Assembly: GCF_921294215.1 (NCBI RefSeq)
Contig: NZ_CAKLDM010000002.1
Location: forward strand, 1,364,001 to 1,428,000
Length of the DNA stretch: 64,000 nucleotides
Direction: 5' to 3'
Source of the DNA: Vibrio marisflavi CECT 7928
Lineage (GTDB): Bacteria > Pseudomonadota > Gammaproteobacteria > Enterobacterales > Vibrionaceae
Of the stretch, positions 9,546 through 19,680 are shown piece by piece. Under the pieces are notes generated by a model that ran no database searches, was not told where the DNA came from, and worked only from the letters and a program-made list of their open reading frames with translations. The stretch's first letter is position 1, and every line of letters begins with the position of its first letter. The translations under genes and the position numbers were made by a program.

Positions 9546-10256
9546 ATGAATAACACCCAGAATGTCGATCCAAGTGAAATAAAAAAATTCGAAGACATGG
9601 CGTCCCGTTGGTGGGACTTAGAAGGTGAATTTAAACCTCTACATCAAATCAATCCACTGAGACTTAACTATGTAATGGATAAGTCGGACGGTATTTTTGA
9701 TAAGAAAGTACTAGATGTTGGCTGTGGTGGCGGAATCTTGGCAGAAAGCATGGCAAAGCAAGGGGCCGAGGTGACTGGTCTTGATATGGGTAAAGAACCG
9801 TTGGAAGTCGCAAGACTGCATGCACTTGAAACCAATACAACAGTGAACTACATCCAGAGTACAGTCGAAGAACACGCTGCTCAATATGCCGGTCAGTACG
9901 ACGTGGTCACCTGTATGGAAATGCTTGAACATGTTCCCGACCCTCAATCTGTGATCAGCTCATGCGCAAAGCTTGTCAAACCGGGCGGGCAAGTATTTTT
10001 CTCTACGCTCAATCGTAACTTCAAATCCTACCTGTTTGCTATATTGGGGGCAGAGAAACTACTTAAGATTGTTCCTGAAGGTACACATGACCACGAAAAG
10101 TTTATTCGCCCTTCAGAAATGCTAAAAATGATCGATCAAACCGACCTTAAAGACATGGGAATTACCGGCTTACAATACAACCCTCTCACTGGTACCTACA
10201 AGCTCGGAAACAATGTTGATGTAAACTACATCGTTCATACAACAAAACTGCCATAA
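9546..10256 (+). CDS. ubiG: Ubiquinone biosynthesis O-methyltransferase
   Basis: 236 residues, class I SAM-dependent methyltransferase. The N-terminus ([30 protein letters not shown]) is diagnostic of UbiG, and [16 protein letters not shown] is the SAM-binding motif I. UbiG carries out both O-methylation steps of ubiquinone synthesis in the Ubi complex at the inner membrane. Length matches the E. coli protein (240). Its position between gyrA and nrdA is the usual gammaproteobacterial arrangement. A strong terminator follows. Confidence 0.97.
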   Translation: MNNTQNVDPSEIKKFEDMASRWWDLEGEFKPLHQINPLRLNYVMDKSDGIFDKKVLDVGCGGGILAESMAKQGAEVTGLDMGKEPLEVARLHALETNTTVNYIQSTVEEHAAQYAGQYDVVTCMEMLEHVPDPQSVISSCAKLVKPGGQVFFSTLNRNFKSYLFAILGAEKLLKIVPEGTHDHEKFIRPSEMLKMIDQTDLKDMGITGLQYNPLTGTYKLGNNVDVNYIVHTTKLP

Positions 10257-10291
10257 ATATCAATGAAACTTGTTGTTTAAAGCGCTTCAGC

Positions 10292-10319
10292 AGCGGTAGC
10301 ACATGGCTACCGCTTTTTT
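10292..10319 (+). terminator. Terminator after ubiG
   Basis: AGCGGTAGC (10292-10300) and GCTACCGCT (10306-10314) form a 9-bp stem with loop ACATG, followed by a T run to 10319. Confidence 0.88.
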
Positions 10320-10509
10320 AAACAATTTGTGTGCACAATATCCAAGTTTTAATCATTTTTTTTCGTGATCAATTTTTAATAAATTTCAAGAAAAATATTT
10401 TTGTTCTTGGTTAGTTAAAGAGCGTATTTGAAACTACGATTTCACCTGTTCAACTATGTTCTAGAATCACAAGTTAGTGTTCACTTACTGTTTTTTTTAA
10501 TTTTGTGAG

Positions 10510-10624
10510 TTATCCACAAGTCATTCAAAACCTGTTCCTTGAAAAGATCTATTGATAGCACTATCTTGTAAGTCGAACATTGATGTACCCCTATATATTG
10601 TGTCTATACTTCAATATATAGACA
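10510..10624 (+). promoter_or_regulatory. nrdA control region: DnaA box and paired NrdR boxes
   Basis: The 454-bp gap between ubiG and nrdA holds no gene but has clear control sites. TTATCCACA at 10510-10518 is a consensus DnaA box. CCCCTATATATTGTGT (10588-10603) matches the NrdR consensus ACACWATATATWGTGT at 14 of 16 positions. A weaker copy, CTTCAATATATAGACA (10609-10624), starts 21 bp later, about two helical turns. Paired boxes on one face of the DNA are how NrdR binds, and DnaA control of nrdAB is known in E. coli. The sites are seen; binding is inferred. Confidence 0.8.
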
Positions 10625-10710
10625 GAGATAGATTACAAAGTCGGCAGCAAAATTATAAAACTTATACAAAAATACGACTTACAGAAGTTTTATTAGGGAA
10701 ATAAAGCAAA

Positions 10711-12993
10711 ATGAACCAAAAACTTACTGTCACCAAGCGTGATGGACGCAAAGAAAGTATTGACCTAGATAAGATACACCGAGTGATCACTTGGGCTGCG
10801 GAAGGTCTAAATAATGTTTCCGTTTCACAAGTGGAACTAAAAGCTCACATACAATTTTATGATGGCATTACCACCTCTGACATTCACGAAACCATCATAA
10901 AATCAGCCGCAGATTTAATTTCGGAAGAAACGCCTGATTATCAATATTTGGCTGCTAGGTTAGCTGTTTTCCATTTGCGCAAAAAAGCATACGGACAGTA
11001 TGAACCGCCTAAGCTTTATGATCATATTTCCCACCTTGTAGAAATGGGTAAGTACGATAAACACTTGATCGAAGACTATAGCATTGCCGAGCTAGAAGAA
11101 CTCAATGATTACATTGATCACCGCCGCGACCTAAATTTTTCTTACGCTGCAGTAAAACAGTTAGAAGGGAAGTATTTCGTTCAAAACCGCGTGTCTGGAC
11201 AAATTTATGAAAGTGCTCAGTTCTTGTATATTCTTGTCGCTGCGTGCCTGTTCGCTAAGTATCCAAAAGCAACACGTCTAGATTATGTGAAACGCTTCTA
11301 TGACGCGACCTCGACGTTCAAGATTTCTTTACCGACACCAATAATGGCTGGCGTGCGTACCCCTACTCGCCAATTCAGTTCATGTGTGTTGATCGAGTGT
11401 GGCGATAGCTTAGATTCAATCAACGCAACTGCAAGCTCCATCGTACGTTATGTATCTCAACGAGCTGGCATAGGTGTAAATGCAGGTAGAATCCGTGCGT
11501 TAGGCTCAGAGATCCGTAGAGGCGAAGCATTCCATACCGGCTGTATTCCTTTCTACAAATACTTCCAAACAGCCGTTAAATGTTGTTCTCAAGGTGGTGT
11601 TCGTGGCGGTGCTGCAACCGTATTTTACCCACTTTGGCATGGTGAAGTTCAATCTTTGCTCGTACTGAAGAATAACCGTGGTGTTGAAGAGAACCGTGTT
11701 CGTCATATGGACTACGGCGTACAGCTAAACAAACTCATGTATTCTCGTTTGGTACAAGGTGGAAATATCTCGCTATTCTCTCCTTCTGATGTGCCTGGAC
11801 TTTACGATGCGTTCTTCCAAGACCAAGACGAGTTTGAAAGATTGTATGTTCAATATGAAAATGACCCATCAATTAAGAAAGAGAGCGTAAAAGCACTAGA
11901 GCTTTTCTCTTTATTGATGCAAGAGCGTGCTTCTACAGGTCGTATCTATATTCAGAACGTCGATCACTGCAATACTCACAGCCCATTTGATGCTGCAGTA
12001 GCGCCAGTTAGACAGTCGAATCTATGCCTAGAGATTGCGTTGCCAACTAAGCCTCTAACAAATGTAGAAGATGACCAAGGTGAAATTGCCTTGTGTACAC
12101 TGTCTGCATTTAACTTAGGTGCGATCAACTCTCTTGACGATTTTGAAGGTCTGTCTGAGCTAGTTGTGCGAGCGCTCGACGCATTATTAGATTATCAAGA
12201 TTACCCGTTGCCAGCAGCTTATCGCTCAACGATGAATCGACGTACGCTTGGTGTGGGTGTCATTAACTTTGCTTACTATTTAGCGAAAAATGGTAAGAAA
12301 TACTCCGACGGCAGTGCAAACAACCTAACTCATCGCACTTTTGAAGCAATGCAATATTACTTGCTAAAAGCATCGGTAAACTTAGCAAAAGAGCAAGGTA
12401 AATGCCCTTCTTTCGATGAAACAAATTATGCGAAAGGCTTGCTACCAATCGATACATACAAAAATGATGTTGATTTGGTGTGTGATGAAGAGCTGCATTA
12501 CGATTGGGACGGGTTACGTGAAGAAATTATGACTCACGGCCTTCGTAACTCAACCCTAACAGCATTGATGCCATCAGAAACATCTTCTCAGATTTCTAAC
12601 GCAACGAATGGTATTGAGCCACCTCGCGGCTATGTGTCTGTGAAAGCGTCTAAAGATGGCATTCTAAAACAGGTAGTACCGGAGTTTACGGAACTAAAAG
12701 AGAACTATGAGCTTCTGTGGGATATCGGCTCAAATGATGGATACTTACATCTAGTCGGCATCATGCAAAAGTTCGTTGACCAAGCTATATCTGCCAACAC
12801 AAACTACGATCCAAGTGTCTATGACAGTGGCAAAGTACCAATGAAGAAGCTTATTCAAGACCTTCTAACCGCGTATAAATATGGTGTTAAAACACTTTAC
12901 TACCATAACACTCGAGACGGTGCGAAAGATGAGCAAAGTGACGAAGTTCAAGCTCAAGAAGAAGATTGTGAAGGCGGCGGTTGTAAAATCTAA
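10711..12993 (+). CDS. nrdA: Class Ia ribonucleoside-diphosphate reductase, alpha subunit
   Basis: 760 residues, against 761 in E. coli NrdA. It reduces ribonucleoside diphosphates to deoxyribonucleotides. The N-terminal ATP-cone ([18 protein letters not shown]) senses ATP/dATP. Active-site features include the first redox cysteine in [20 protein letters not shown], the thiyl-radical cysteine in [12 protein letters not shown], the tyrosine pair in [10 protein letters not shown], and the C-terminal shuttle pair in CEGGGCKI (Cys753 and Cys758). It is cotranscribed with nrdB and yfaE, with NrdR and DnaA sites upstream. Confidence 0.98.
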   Translation: MNQKLTVTKRDGRKESIDLDKIHRVITWAAEGLNNVSVSQVELKAHIQFYDGITTSDIHETIIKSAADLISEETPDYQYLAARLAVFHLRKKAYGQYEPPKLYDHISHLVEMGKYDKHLIEDYSIAELEELNDYIDHRRDLNFSYAAVKQLEGKYFVQNRVSGQIYESAQFLYILVAACLFAKYPKATRLDYVKRFYDATSTFKISLPTPIMAGVRTPTRQFSSCVLIECGDSLDSINATASSIVRYVSQRAGIGVNAGRIRALGSEIRRGEAFHTGCIPFYKYFQTAVKCCSQGGVRGGAATVFYPLWHGEVQSLLVLKNNRGVEENRVRHMDYGVQLNKLMYSRLVQGGNISLFSPSDVPGLYDAFFQDQDEFERLYVQYENDPSIKKESVKALELFSLLMQERASTGRIYIQNVDHCNTHSPFDAAVAPVRQSNLCLEIALPTKPLTNVEDDQGEIALCTLSAFNLGAINSLDDFEGLSELVVRALDALLDYQDYPLPAAYRSTMNRRTLGVGVINFAYYLAKNGKKYSDGSANNLTHRTFEAMQYYLLKASVNLAKEQGKCPSFDETNYAKGLLPIDTYKNDVDLVCDEELHYDWDGLREEIMTHGLRNSTLTALMPSETSSQISNATNGIEPPRGYVSVKASKDGILKQVVPEFTELKENYELLWDIGSNDGYLHLVGIMQKFVDQAISANTNYDPSVYDSGKVPMKKLIQDLLTAYKYGVKTLYYHNTRDGAKDEQSDEVQAQEEDCEGGGCKI

Positions 12994-13031
12994 CAGATAG
13001 ACACAACACTTATTGGTATACGAATTTAAAC

Positions 13032-13050
13032 GCCCTTCATATTGAAGGGC
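13032..13050 (+). other. Hairpin between nrdA and nrdB
   Basis: GCCCTTCA (13032-13039) and TGAAGGGC (13043-13050) form an 8-bp stem with a 3-nt loop in the 77-bp gap. No T run follows (AAAAAGG instead), so it is more likely an RNA-stability or processing element than a terminator. Confidence 0.6.
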
Positions 13051-13070
13051 AAAAAGGAATTGAGACAAGC

Positions 13071-14204
13071 ATGGCATACAGTACATTTTCTCAAAACAAA
13101 AATAATCAGCTAAAAGAGCCAATGTTCTTTGGTCAATCTGTAAACGTTGCTCGCTATGACCAACAAAAATTTGAAATCTTTGAGAAGCTGATTGAAAAGC
13201 AACTTTCGTTTTTCTGGCGCCCTGAAGAAGTGGATGTATCTAGCGACCGTATTGATTACAACAAGCTGCCAGATCACGAGAAACACATTTTCATCTCGAA
13301 CCTAAAGTATCAAACTCTGCTTGATTCCATTCAAGGCCGTAGTCCAAATGTAGCTTTACTGCCTTTGGTTTCATTGCCTGAGGTTGAAACATGGATTGAA
13401 ACTTGGTCTTTCTCAGAAACGATTCACTCTCGTTCATACACACACATCATTCGTAATATCGTTAACGACCCTGCTATCGTATTTGATGACATCGTTGAAA
13501 ATGAGCATATCCTTAAGCGTGCTAAAGATATTGCCCACTACTATGATGATCTTATTCAGCTCACCAACGACTACCATCGTTACGGTGAAGGTACACATGA
13601 AATTCAAGGTGAAAGCGTTACGATCAGCCTAAACGAGCTAAAGAAAAAGCTTTATCTATGTCTGATGTCTGTAAATGCGCTGGAAGCCATCCGCTTTTAC
13701 GTGAGCTTCGCCTGTTCGTTTGCTTTCGCTGAAAGAGAGCTAATGGAAGGTAATGCGAAAATTATCAAGTTGATTGCTCGTGATGAAGCTCTCCACCTTA
13801 CTGGCACTCAGCATATGCTTAACCTTCTTCGCAACGGGCAAGATGACTTTAGCTTCATTCAAATCGCTGAAGAGTGTAAAGAAGAGTGTTTTGAGCTTTT
13901 CAAAGAAGCTGCAGAACAAGAAAAAGAATGGGCAGGCTATCTATTTAAAGATGGTTCAATGATTGGCCTAAACGAAGATATCTTGTGTCAATACGTTGAA
14001 TATATTACCAATGTACGAATGCAAGCTGTTGGGTTACCTGCTGCCTACCCTGAGGCGACTTCTAACCCGATTCCATGGATTAATGCTTGGTTATCCTCAG
14101 ACAACGTTCAAGTAGCACCGCAAGAAGCTGAAATCAGCTCTTATTTGGTTGGACAAATTGATAACGAAGTAAGCGAAGATGACTTTGAGGGCTTCGAGCT
14201 ATAA
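13071..14204 (+). CDS. nrdB: Class Ia ribonucleoside-diphosphate reductase, beta subunit
   Basis: 377 residues; it houses the di-iron site and tyrosyl radical that starts NrdA catalysis. Metal ligands and radical tyrosine are visible one position later than in E. coli: Asp85 (QTLLD), Glu116, His119 and Tyr123 (SETIHSRSY), with later ligands in ERELMEGN and RDEALH. The C-terminal acidic tail ending DDFEGFEL is the peptide that docks on NrdA. Its stop codon overlaps the yfaE start by one base (TAATG), indicating translational coupling. Confidence 0.98.
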   Translation: MAYSTFSQNKNNQLKEPMFFGQSVNVARYDQQKFEIFEKLIEKQLSFFWRPEEVDVSSDRIDYNKLPDHEKHIFISNLKYQTLLDSIQGRSPNVALLPLVSLPEVETWIETWSFSETIHSRSYTHIIRNIVNDPAIVFDDIVENEHILKRAKDIAHYYDDLIQLTNDYHRYGEGTHEIQGESVTISLNELKKKLYLCLMSVNALEAIRFYVSFACSFAFAERELMEGNAKIIKLIARDEALHLTGTQHMLNLLRNGQDDFSFIQIAEECKEECFELFKEAAEQEKEWAGYLFKDGSMIGLNEDILCQYVEYITNVRMQAVGLPAAYPEATSNPIPWINAWLSSDNVQVAPQEAEISSYLVGQIDNEVSEDDFEGFEL

Positions 14205-14482
14205 TGGCAACGATTCGAATCAACAATGCTACTTATATAAAATCAAATCCATCCAATACCTTGCTTGAAACGATGGAAAATGCAGGGCTTGAACCTGAAT
14301 ACAACTGTCGTGATGGTCATTGTGGCGCATGTCGTTGTGAACTTGTTTCAGGTGAGGTCGAATACGTAGGCTTCGCAATGGCTTACACACCTGAAAACAG
14401 CGTGTTGCCCTGCATATGTAGAGCAAAGGGTGATGTTGAACTATCAAACGTCAACTATCGCTTAAAGGAAAAGCAAGCTTAA
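14204..14482 (+). CDS. yfaE: Class Ia RNR maintenance ferredoxin
   Basis: A 92-residue plant-type [2Fe-2S] ferredoxin with the cluster ligands in CRDGHCGACRC and a distal cysteine in LPCICRA. YfaE supplies electrons to rebuild the NrdB di-iron/tyrosyl cofactor. It is the third gene of the nrdAB operon, overlaps nrdB by one base, and is followed by a terminator. Length and position match E. coli. Confidence 0.95.
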   Translation: MATIRINNATYIKSNPSNTLLETMENAGLEPEYNCRDGHCGACRCELVSGEVEYVGFAMAYTPENSVLPCICRAKGDVELSNVNYRLKEKQA

Positions 14483-14499
14483 ATTGTTTGGCTTCAAAG

Positions 14500-14525
14500 T
14501 AGGCGCTATTCTGCGCCTATTTTTT
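14500..14525 (+). terminator. Terminator of the nrdAB-yfaE operon
   Basis: TAGGCGC (14500-14506) and GCGCCTA (14513-14519) with a 6-nt loop, followed by six T. The facing gene on the minus strand ends at 14527. Confidence 0.87.
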
Positions 14526-14526
14526 C

Positions 14527-15306
14527 TCACTTTCCACTGCCATCTGCTGGCTCTGCAATACCTCCTAAATAGCGCATTACAATAGCATTGTATTCTGCTG
14601 TGCCTTTCAATGATTTTAGTGCTTGAGCAAATTTTTTTGCTGTCGCTAGCGAACTACTTTTCTTGGAAAACGCTATGTATATTTTGTTAGTCTTCACTGG
14701 AGTCGGCAATGCCACAACGTTATTTTGCTCACCATAGATGTAGTTAAAGCCATAGATATTCATGATGCCTACTTTAGCCCTTTCTCTAGAAATCATACTG
14801 ACTAGCTGATCGGCTGTTGTCACTTCATGTTTACTGTATTCAGGTTTATCAACTGTGGCACCGTATGAAAAACCTCGCTGAACAAGTAGCGTTCTATCTT
14901 TTAAAACTGTATCAATATCACCCGAAAACTGTATCTCCTTTTTATCTTTTACATTTACCAAGAAATGGAATCGTACTTCAGATATTTGGTTTTCGTCTAG
15001 AAAATAGAGGTATTTTTCGCGCTCTGGGTTGCGGCTAATATAGATGATTGCGTCCGCGGCACCCGTTTGTACATCTCGTATCGCCCTCTTCCAAGGCATA
15101 CTATTGAATGATATGTCATATCCAGCATTCTTAGCTGCGAGCTTAACCAGGTCAATATGCAAGCCATATAGCTCACCATCTGCGCCACTAATTTCATATG
15201 GGGAATAATTTTCGTTGCCCCTCACAACTTTGAGCTCTGTTGAAGCTAAAAGATCAAAGCAACGGAAAAAAAGAAAAACTAGCAGGTATCTCGACAGTCT
15301 AAGCAA
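14527..15306 (-). CDS. Orphan periplasmic solute-binding protein (SBP_bac_3 type)
   Basis: 259 residues from TTG 15306, chosen because AAGGAG lies 5 nt upstream; the frame is open to 15342. A hydrophobic leader (YLLVFLFFRCFDLLAS) is followed by the amino-acid-binding-protein pattern: SPYEISGADGELYGLHIDLVKLAAKNAGYDI, MPWKRAIRDVQTGAADAIIYISRNPER, and a C-terminal lobe ending EYNAIVMRYLGG. No permease or ATPase is nearby, so it may feed a distant transporter or act as a periplasmic sensor or partner of a signalling protein. The ligand cannot be told. Confidence 0.85.
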   Translation of the reverse strand: MLRLSRYLLVFLFFRCFDLLASTELKVVRGNENYSPYEISGADGELYGLHIDLVKLAAKNAGYDISFNSMPWKRAIRDVQTGAADAIIYISRNPEREKYLYFLDENQISEVRFHFLVNVKDKKEIQFSGDIDTVLKDRTLLVQRGFSYGATVDKPEYSKHEVTTADQLVSMISRERAKVGIMNIYGFNYIYGEQNNVVALPTPVKTNKIYIAFSKKSSSLATAKKFAQALKSLKGTAEYNAIVMRYLGGIAEPADGSGK

Positions 15307-15442
15307 CTTAGCTCCTTTACATCTGAGACATTCACAACTCAAAAGTGTAATTCATGGATATACTATAAATTACACTTATAAATATAGCGTTAATTCCAAA
15401 GACTTTTACTATAAGTTTCCATCAATACATCACCTTTCTTCC

Positions 15443-15467
15443 ACAAAAAAGTGCGCCAAAGCGCACT
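15443..15467 (-). terminator. Terminator of the 78-residue protein gene
   Basis: On the minus strand, AGTGCGC-loop-GCGCACT (15450-15467) is followed by a T run (15443-15449). Confidence 0.8.
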
Positions 15468-15521
15468 CAAAAAGAAAACTGATATTTAAATGAGAAGTTG
15501 CTATATGAAGAACAGGTTTAC

Positions 15522-15758
15522 TTAACCTTGTAGAAACTCATCGGCCGTTAGAACCGAGATAGGCTTATCTGCAATCTCTCGGCCGTCATCATCAAATAGT
15601 GATAAGCGATAGCCGTTAAAACCGGTTGTGTTACTATCAAATGGCACTTGATGCCACATCGAAACAACGTCCTGCTCACCACTACTAACCGTCTCTCCTA
15701 AAACAACTTTTTGGCTGGCAACCTTATACCAGACAAGCAATTTTGATTGACGTAACAT
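15522..15758 (-). CDS. Small conserved-looking protein of unknown function
   Basis: 78 residues beginning MLRQSKLLVWYKVASQKV. The start is set by GGAGG about 9 nt before ATG 15758; a GTG at 15773 overlaps that ribosome site and is rejected. The sequence has a beta-rich look (MWHQVPFDSNTTGFNGYRLSLFDDDGREIADKPISV) with no signal peptide, membrane segment or cysteine. It is a single gene with its own terminator. I do not recognise the family and assign no function. Confidence 0.7.
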   Translation of the reverse strand: MLRQSKLLVWYKVASQKVVLGETVSSGEQDVVSMWHQVPFDSNTTGFNGYRLSLFDDDGREIADKPISVLTADEFLQG

Positions 15759-15996
15759 TATTCCGACCTCCACGAAAATTCCAAGAGCGAATGTTCAGTG
15801 TACGCACAAAAACGCAGAACGGAAGCCTTAATTTTAAGACATGGAGGACGGATTATTGAAAATCATCAGCTTAGTTTATAGATCAATTTGCTATAAAAAA
15901 TAATTTTTGTTAAAAATATGTAATAACCCAATCCATTCATACAGTTACTATTCTGGACACAAAATCACAATCTTGACAAACCTTAAGAGTAAAGCT

Positions 15997-17238
15997 TTAC
16001 GGGTGTAATACGCTAGCAGGTATATGCATCTCCTTGATTGTTTTGACGGAACTGTATTTCGTAAATACCTGTAGACCAGATAAGTAACGCCTTAACATAT
16101 CACCAGCTACCGTACCTATGATTGTTTTCTGATCTTCTGGCTGATAACTCCTATTAAACTCCAACCTTTGTCCCCACTCTCCTTGTTTACTAGAAAGCGC
16201 AATATAGAATTGATTGTCGACTAACTTGCCAGTCACTATTGCGATATCACTCGCACACTTTTCGCGAGTCGCACCAGCTAACGCGAATGTCGCGGCTAAC
16301 TCATCTTGCTCAGCGTTTCCAACGGTAAGGCTATCACTTAAAACCCAGCCGTGGCTGCAATATTGTTGCAAGTTTTCGTCTTTATGAAGCCAATTAGTCA
16401 GCCAACCTTGAGTTGACTGCTCAGACACAGCTACTGTAGCTTTCTTTTCCGCAATCAGATGACCTATGTTCGATAGCATAGACTCGTCAACGCTAACAAC
16501 ATGCTGCCTTATATTTCCGTAAACGAGTTGGAGAAGTTTAATGCGCGTTTCTTCGTCTTCCTTTGGGCTAAACAGCTTAACCTCTATGTAAGGCAGGTAA
16601 GAGCGATAACCGAGGTAGTGTCCTTCTGGCAGCTGAATCTTATCCAAAACATCTGATAACCCTGATTCTGACGCGCCAAAGGTGTGTAGCTTGCTACAAT
16701 GATAACCAGAGACTTCGGGATAGCGCTGCTTCAACGCTGGTAATATCTCCCTTTCGACCATTAATTTAAATTCACTTGGCACACCAGGAGTAAAAAAGAA
16801 CAAACACTGATTGATTGTCATTTGAAAGCCACAAGCAGTGCCAATCGGATTATCAATTATCGTCGAGCTAATGGGTAGCATCGCCTGCTTGATGTTGCTT
16901 TCAGGCATCTCGATGCCACGTTGTTTGAAAAAAGTTACTAATTTTTCATTCCATGCCTCAAACAACGTTAGCTCTTCATCCGCTGCTTTCGCTGCCGCCT
17001 GAGCACTCAGATCATCGCTGGTCGGCCCCAAACCTCCATTCACGATAACAACATCACTATTGAAACTGAGCATCAACAGCTCTTCTGTAATAACCGCTAA
17101 GCCATCTCCCACAGTTGAACGTTTACTCAGAGAAAAACCATTTTCGAAAAAGGTGCTAGATAACCAGGCTGCATTAGTATCAACAATGTCTCCATGTAAT
17201 ACTTCTTCGCCAGTACTTAGCATTGCAATTTTTATCAT
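15997..17238 (-). CDS. CinA/YfaY-like protein with degenerate C-terminal domain
   Basis: 413 residues. Residues ~1-165 are a MoCF/CinA N-terminal (COG1058, ADP-ribose pyrophosphatase-type) domain: STGEEVLHGDIVDTNAAWLSS, NGGLGPTSDDLSAQAAA, and FTPGVPSEFKLM. The C-terminal CinA domain, which in PncC carries the NMN-deamidase motif (A)ES(C/S)TGG, reads SEQSTQGW here and lacks the GPGGG loop. Deamidase activity is therefore doubtful. E. coli YfaY is a similar two-domain protein. It is a lone gene close to the nrd locus. The gap upstream to the DUF3943 gene shows nothing notable. Confidence 0.85.
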   Translation of the reverse strand: MIKIAMLSTGEEVLHGDIVDTNAAWLSSTFFENGFSLSKRSTVGDGLAVITEELLMLSFNSDVVIVNGGLGPTSDDLSAQAAAKAADEELTLFEAWNEKLVTFFKQRGIEMPESNIKQAMLPISSTIIDNPIGTACGFQMTINQCLFFFTPGVPSEFKLMVEREILPALKQRYPEVSGYHCSKLHTFGASESGLSDVLDKIQLPEGHYLGYRSYLPYIEVKLFSPKEDEETRIKLLQLVYGNIRQHVVSVDESMLSNIGHLIAEKKATVAVSEQSTQGWLTNWLHKDENLQQYCSHGWVLSDSLTVGNAEQDELAATFALAGATREKCASDIAIVTGKLVDNQFYIALSSKQGEWGQRLEFNRSYQPEDQKTIIGTVAGDMLRRYLSGLQVFTKYSSVKTIKEMHIPASVLHP

Positions 17239-17514
17239 TTTTAGTTCCTTACACGGGGAGCAAAACAGTTTTAAGACAAGCTTTGAAGGTCTTCTAGTAA
17301 TGATATACCCAAATCAGTTCTAGAACTCCATACAATTAAAGTGGTAATACTGATATAGCGCTGTAAAAATGTCTGACATAGGTAACATTTTTAAATATAT
17401 TCAACAATTCGAACCATCATGCCAACATTTTGTTCAAATTTCTGTTTCCATTCCCCTGATTTTATTAGACAATCATCCACTCTAACGGACTAGAAATGAT
17501 AAATGGAGTTTAGT

Positions 17515-18420
17515 GTGCTTAAGAAAAACATAGCAGCATTGCTGCTTTCTTTTTCAGCTGTAGCGAACGCGTATGATGTTAACTCCATCGACCGCACTGG
17601 TTTCAATTCCAACCTATATACAGTCAACTACAGCGATGACGAGTTTGACGCCTTTCCCGAACCATTTTCAACCAACAATATCAGTTCACTAGCTCTGAAA
17701 GGCAATGAAAGTGAATATCAAAACGAAGAAAAACTGCCTAGATACCTTCGGATATCAACCGAACCAGACTGGGAGTATCTAAAATCACAAACCTACACCA
17801 CTCTAGGGCTAAGTGTTGTAACTGTTGGACTAATGACACTACTTCCCTCTTCTATTACAAAGTGGGATGAAGATAGCCGTGATATTAGTCAGCTTGGCAA
17901 TAAGTGGAAAGACAATGTATCTTCCGGGCCGACTTGGGATCGTGATGAGCACTACTTAAACTACATCATGCACCCTTACTTTGGCGGCGTTTACTATACC
18001 GCTGCACGACATGCTGGCTATGATGAGTTTCATTCATTCCTTTACTCTGCATTCCTTTCTACTTTTTTCTGGGAGTATGGTGTAGAAGCTTTTGCTGAAG
18101 TACCTTCTTGGCAGGATCTATTCGTCACCCCATTCTTTGGAGCAGTTGCCGGTGAGTATATGTTTGAGAAAGAGCAAGAGATCGTCGCCGAAGGCGGTGA
18201 GGTTTGGGGCTCTAAAACTATGGGAGACGTCACTCTATTCTTGCTAAACCCAATCGGACATATTGATGCATGGGCCTCTGACATGTGGAATGGACATGCC
18301 GAGTTTCAGTTCACAAGTTCAACTTGGGATGGCTACGACGATGCTCGGGTATATGCCTTAAATGCTGGAGCGCATCCAGACAGCGTTTACTATGGCGGGA
18401 AGATTAAGTTTACTTTCTAA
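17515..18420 (+). CDS. DUF3943 family envelope protein
   Basis: 301 residues from GTG 17515, chosen because GGAG lies 6 nt upstream; ATG 17503 lacks a site. The signal peptide (MLKKNIAALLLSFSAVANA) is clear. The mature part has a hydrophobic stretch (TTLGLSVVTVGLMTLLP), then the DUF3943 body with NYIMHPYFGGVYYTAARHAGYDEFHSFLYSAFLSTFFWEYGVEAF and FVTPFFGAVAGEYMFEKE. It is probably a membrane-associated periplasmic or outer-membrane protein; function is unknown. It is a single gene with a terminator shared with the convergent nspC operon. Confidence 0.82.
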   Translation: MLKKNIAALLLSFSAVANAYDVNSIDRTGFNSNLYTVNYSDDEFDAFPEPFSTNNISSLALKGNESEYQNEEKLPRYLRISTEPDWEYLKSQTYTTLGLSVVTVGLMTLLPSSITKWDEDSRDISQLGNKWKDNVSSGPTWDRDEHYLNYIMHPYFGGVYYTAARHAGYDEFHSFLYSAFLSTFFWEYGVEAFAEVPSWQDLFVTPFFGAVAGEYMFEKEQEIVAEGGEVWGSKTMGDVTLFLLNPIGHIDAWASDMWNGHAEFQFTSSTWDGYDDARVYALNAGAHPDSVYYGGKIKFTF

Positions 18421-18436
18421 TAACAGGCCAAGTTAG

Positions 18437-18465
18437 AAATGCCCAGCAACTAGGCTGGGCATTTT
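18437..18465. terminator. Terminator between the DUF3943 gene and nspC
   Basis: AAATGCCCAGC (18437-18447) pairs with GCTGGGCATTT (18454-18464) over 11 bp with a 6-nt loop; T-rich flank on the plus side. It probably serves both convergent transcripts. Confidence 0.82.
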
Positions 18466-18486
18466 AGTATCGAGGCTAAATCAATA

Positions 18487-19620
18487 TTAGCTTACACTCC
18501 ACTGTGAAAGCGAGCGCTTGAAATCTGAATAATCGAATTCATTTAGCTTCTCTACTTGCCCATTTTCACGACGGCAGTAGATTGATGGCATCTTTAAGCC
18601 ATTAAACCAGTTCAGTTTCACCATAGTGTAGCCAGCACTATCCATGACATGTAAACGTTGGCCAATCTTTAGCGGCTCTTCGAAGTTAGCCACACAGAAT
18701 TGGTCACCCGCTAAGCAAGAACAAGATCCAATCACATATTCATGCTCACCGTACTCTGAAGATTCTTGAATTGTTGCTGGCTCGTCATAAATCAAGGTAT
18801 CTAATCGATGAGCCTCTGTAGCAGAATCAACAATCGCAGTTTTCTTTTCGTTCTCTACAATATCAACAACAGTCACAACAAGATCCGTTGTCTTAGTGAT
18901 AATGGCTTCCCCGGGTTCTAGGTACAATTGCACTGAGTGTTTTTCAGAGAACGCTTTAAGTGTTTCTCCTAATCGTTCCAGCTCATAACCTGGCCAAGTA
19001 AAAAATACGCCACCACCTAAACTCACCCAACTCATCTTATCTAGGTAGGAGCCAAACTTCGCGGAAATGTCATCCAATAGGCGAATAAAAGAATCCACAC
19101 ATTTGTTCTCACAGTTCATGTGGAACATTACACCTTCAAGCTGCTCCATGAGTTGTGGTTCAATTTTGTCTGCATGAACGCCTAGACGAGAGAATTTGCG
19201 CGCGGGATCTGCTAAATCTTGCCCTGCACAACTCACTCCCGGGTTTAGCCTCAATCCAATTGATGCTTTACCTTCAACTAGGTGACGGTATGCTTGAAGT
19301 TGTGACTGCGAGTTAAAGATCAATTTGTCACATATATCCGCGACTTCGATGATGTCCGCTTCACTATAACCCACACTGTATGCGTGAGTTTCACCACCGA
19401 ACGTTTCGTAGCCTAGCTTCACTTCATAAGGGCCACTACTTGTTGTTCCATCTAAATATGGTTTAATGATGTCAAACACACCCCAAGTAGAAAAACACTT
19501 CAGGGCTAGGACTAGCTTTACACCAGAAATCTCTTTTAGTTGCTTCGCTTTCTCTAGGTTCTCTACTAGTTTTACTTCATCAATCATGAAGTAAGGCGTT
19601 TTAAGGGAGCTATCTTGCAT
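18487..19620 (-). CDS. nspC: Carboxynorspermidine decarboxylase
   Basis: 377 residues, PLP enzyme of the alanine-racemase fold (fold III). It decarboxylates carboxynorspermidine to norspermidine, and carboxyspermidine to spermidine. Motifs: [11 protein letters not shown] with the PLP lysine at Lys41, [29 protein letters not shown], and GSCSCLAGD near the C-terminus, the cysteine region of the second active-site face. Length matches Vibrio NspC. It is the last gene of the norspermidine operon, 60 nt after carboxynorspermidine synthase. Norspermidine is a biofilm signal in Vibrio through NspS/MbaA. Confidence 0.96.
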   Translation of the reverse strand: MQDSSLKTPYFMIDEVKLVENLEKAKQLKEISGVKLVLALKCFSTWGVFDIIKPYLDGTTSSGPYEVKLGYETFGGETHAYSVGYSEADIIEVADICDKLIFNSQSQLQAYRHLVEGKASIGLRLNPGVSCAGQDLADPARKFSRLGVHADKIEPQLMEQLEGVMFHMNCENKCVDSFIRLLDDISAKFGSYLDKMSWVSLGGGVFFTWPGYELERLGETLKAFSEKHSVQLYLEPGEAIITKTTDLVVTVVDIVENEKKTAIVDSATEAHRLDTLIYDEPATIQESSEYGEHEYVIGSCSCLAGDQFCVANFEEPLKIGQRLHVMDSAGYTMVKLNWFNGLKMPSIYCRRENGQVEKLNEFDYSDFKRSLSQWSVS

Positions 19621-19680
19621 TCTATTTACTCGTCAAAAAACAAAGCCGATACTCTATGCATCGGCCTTATTAACATTCCG

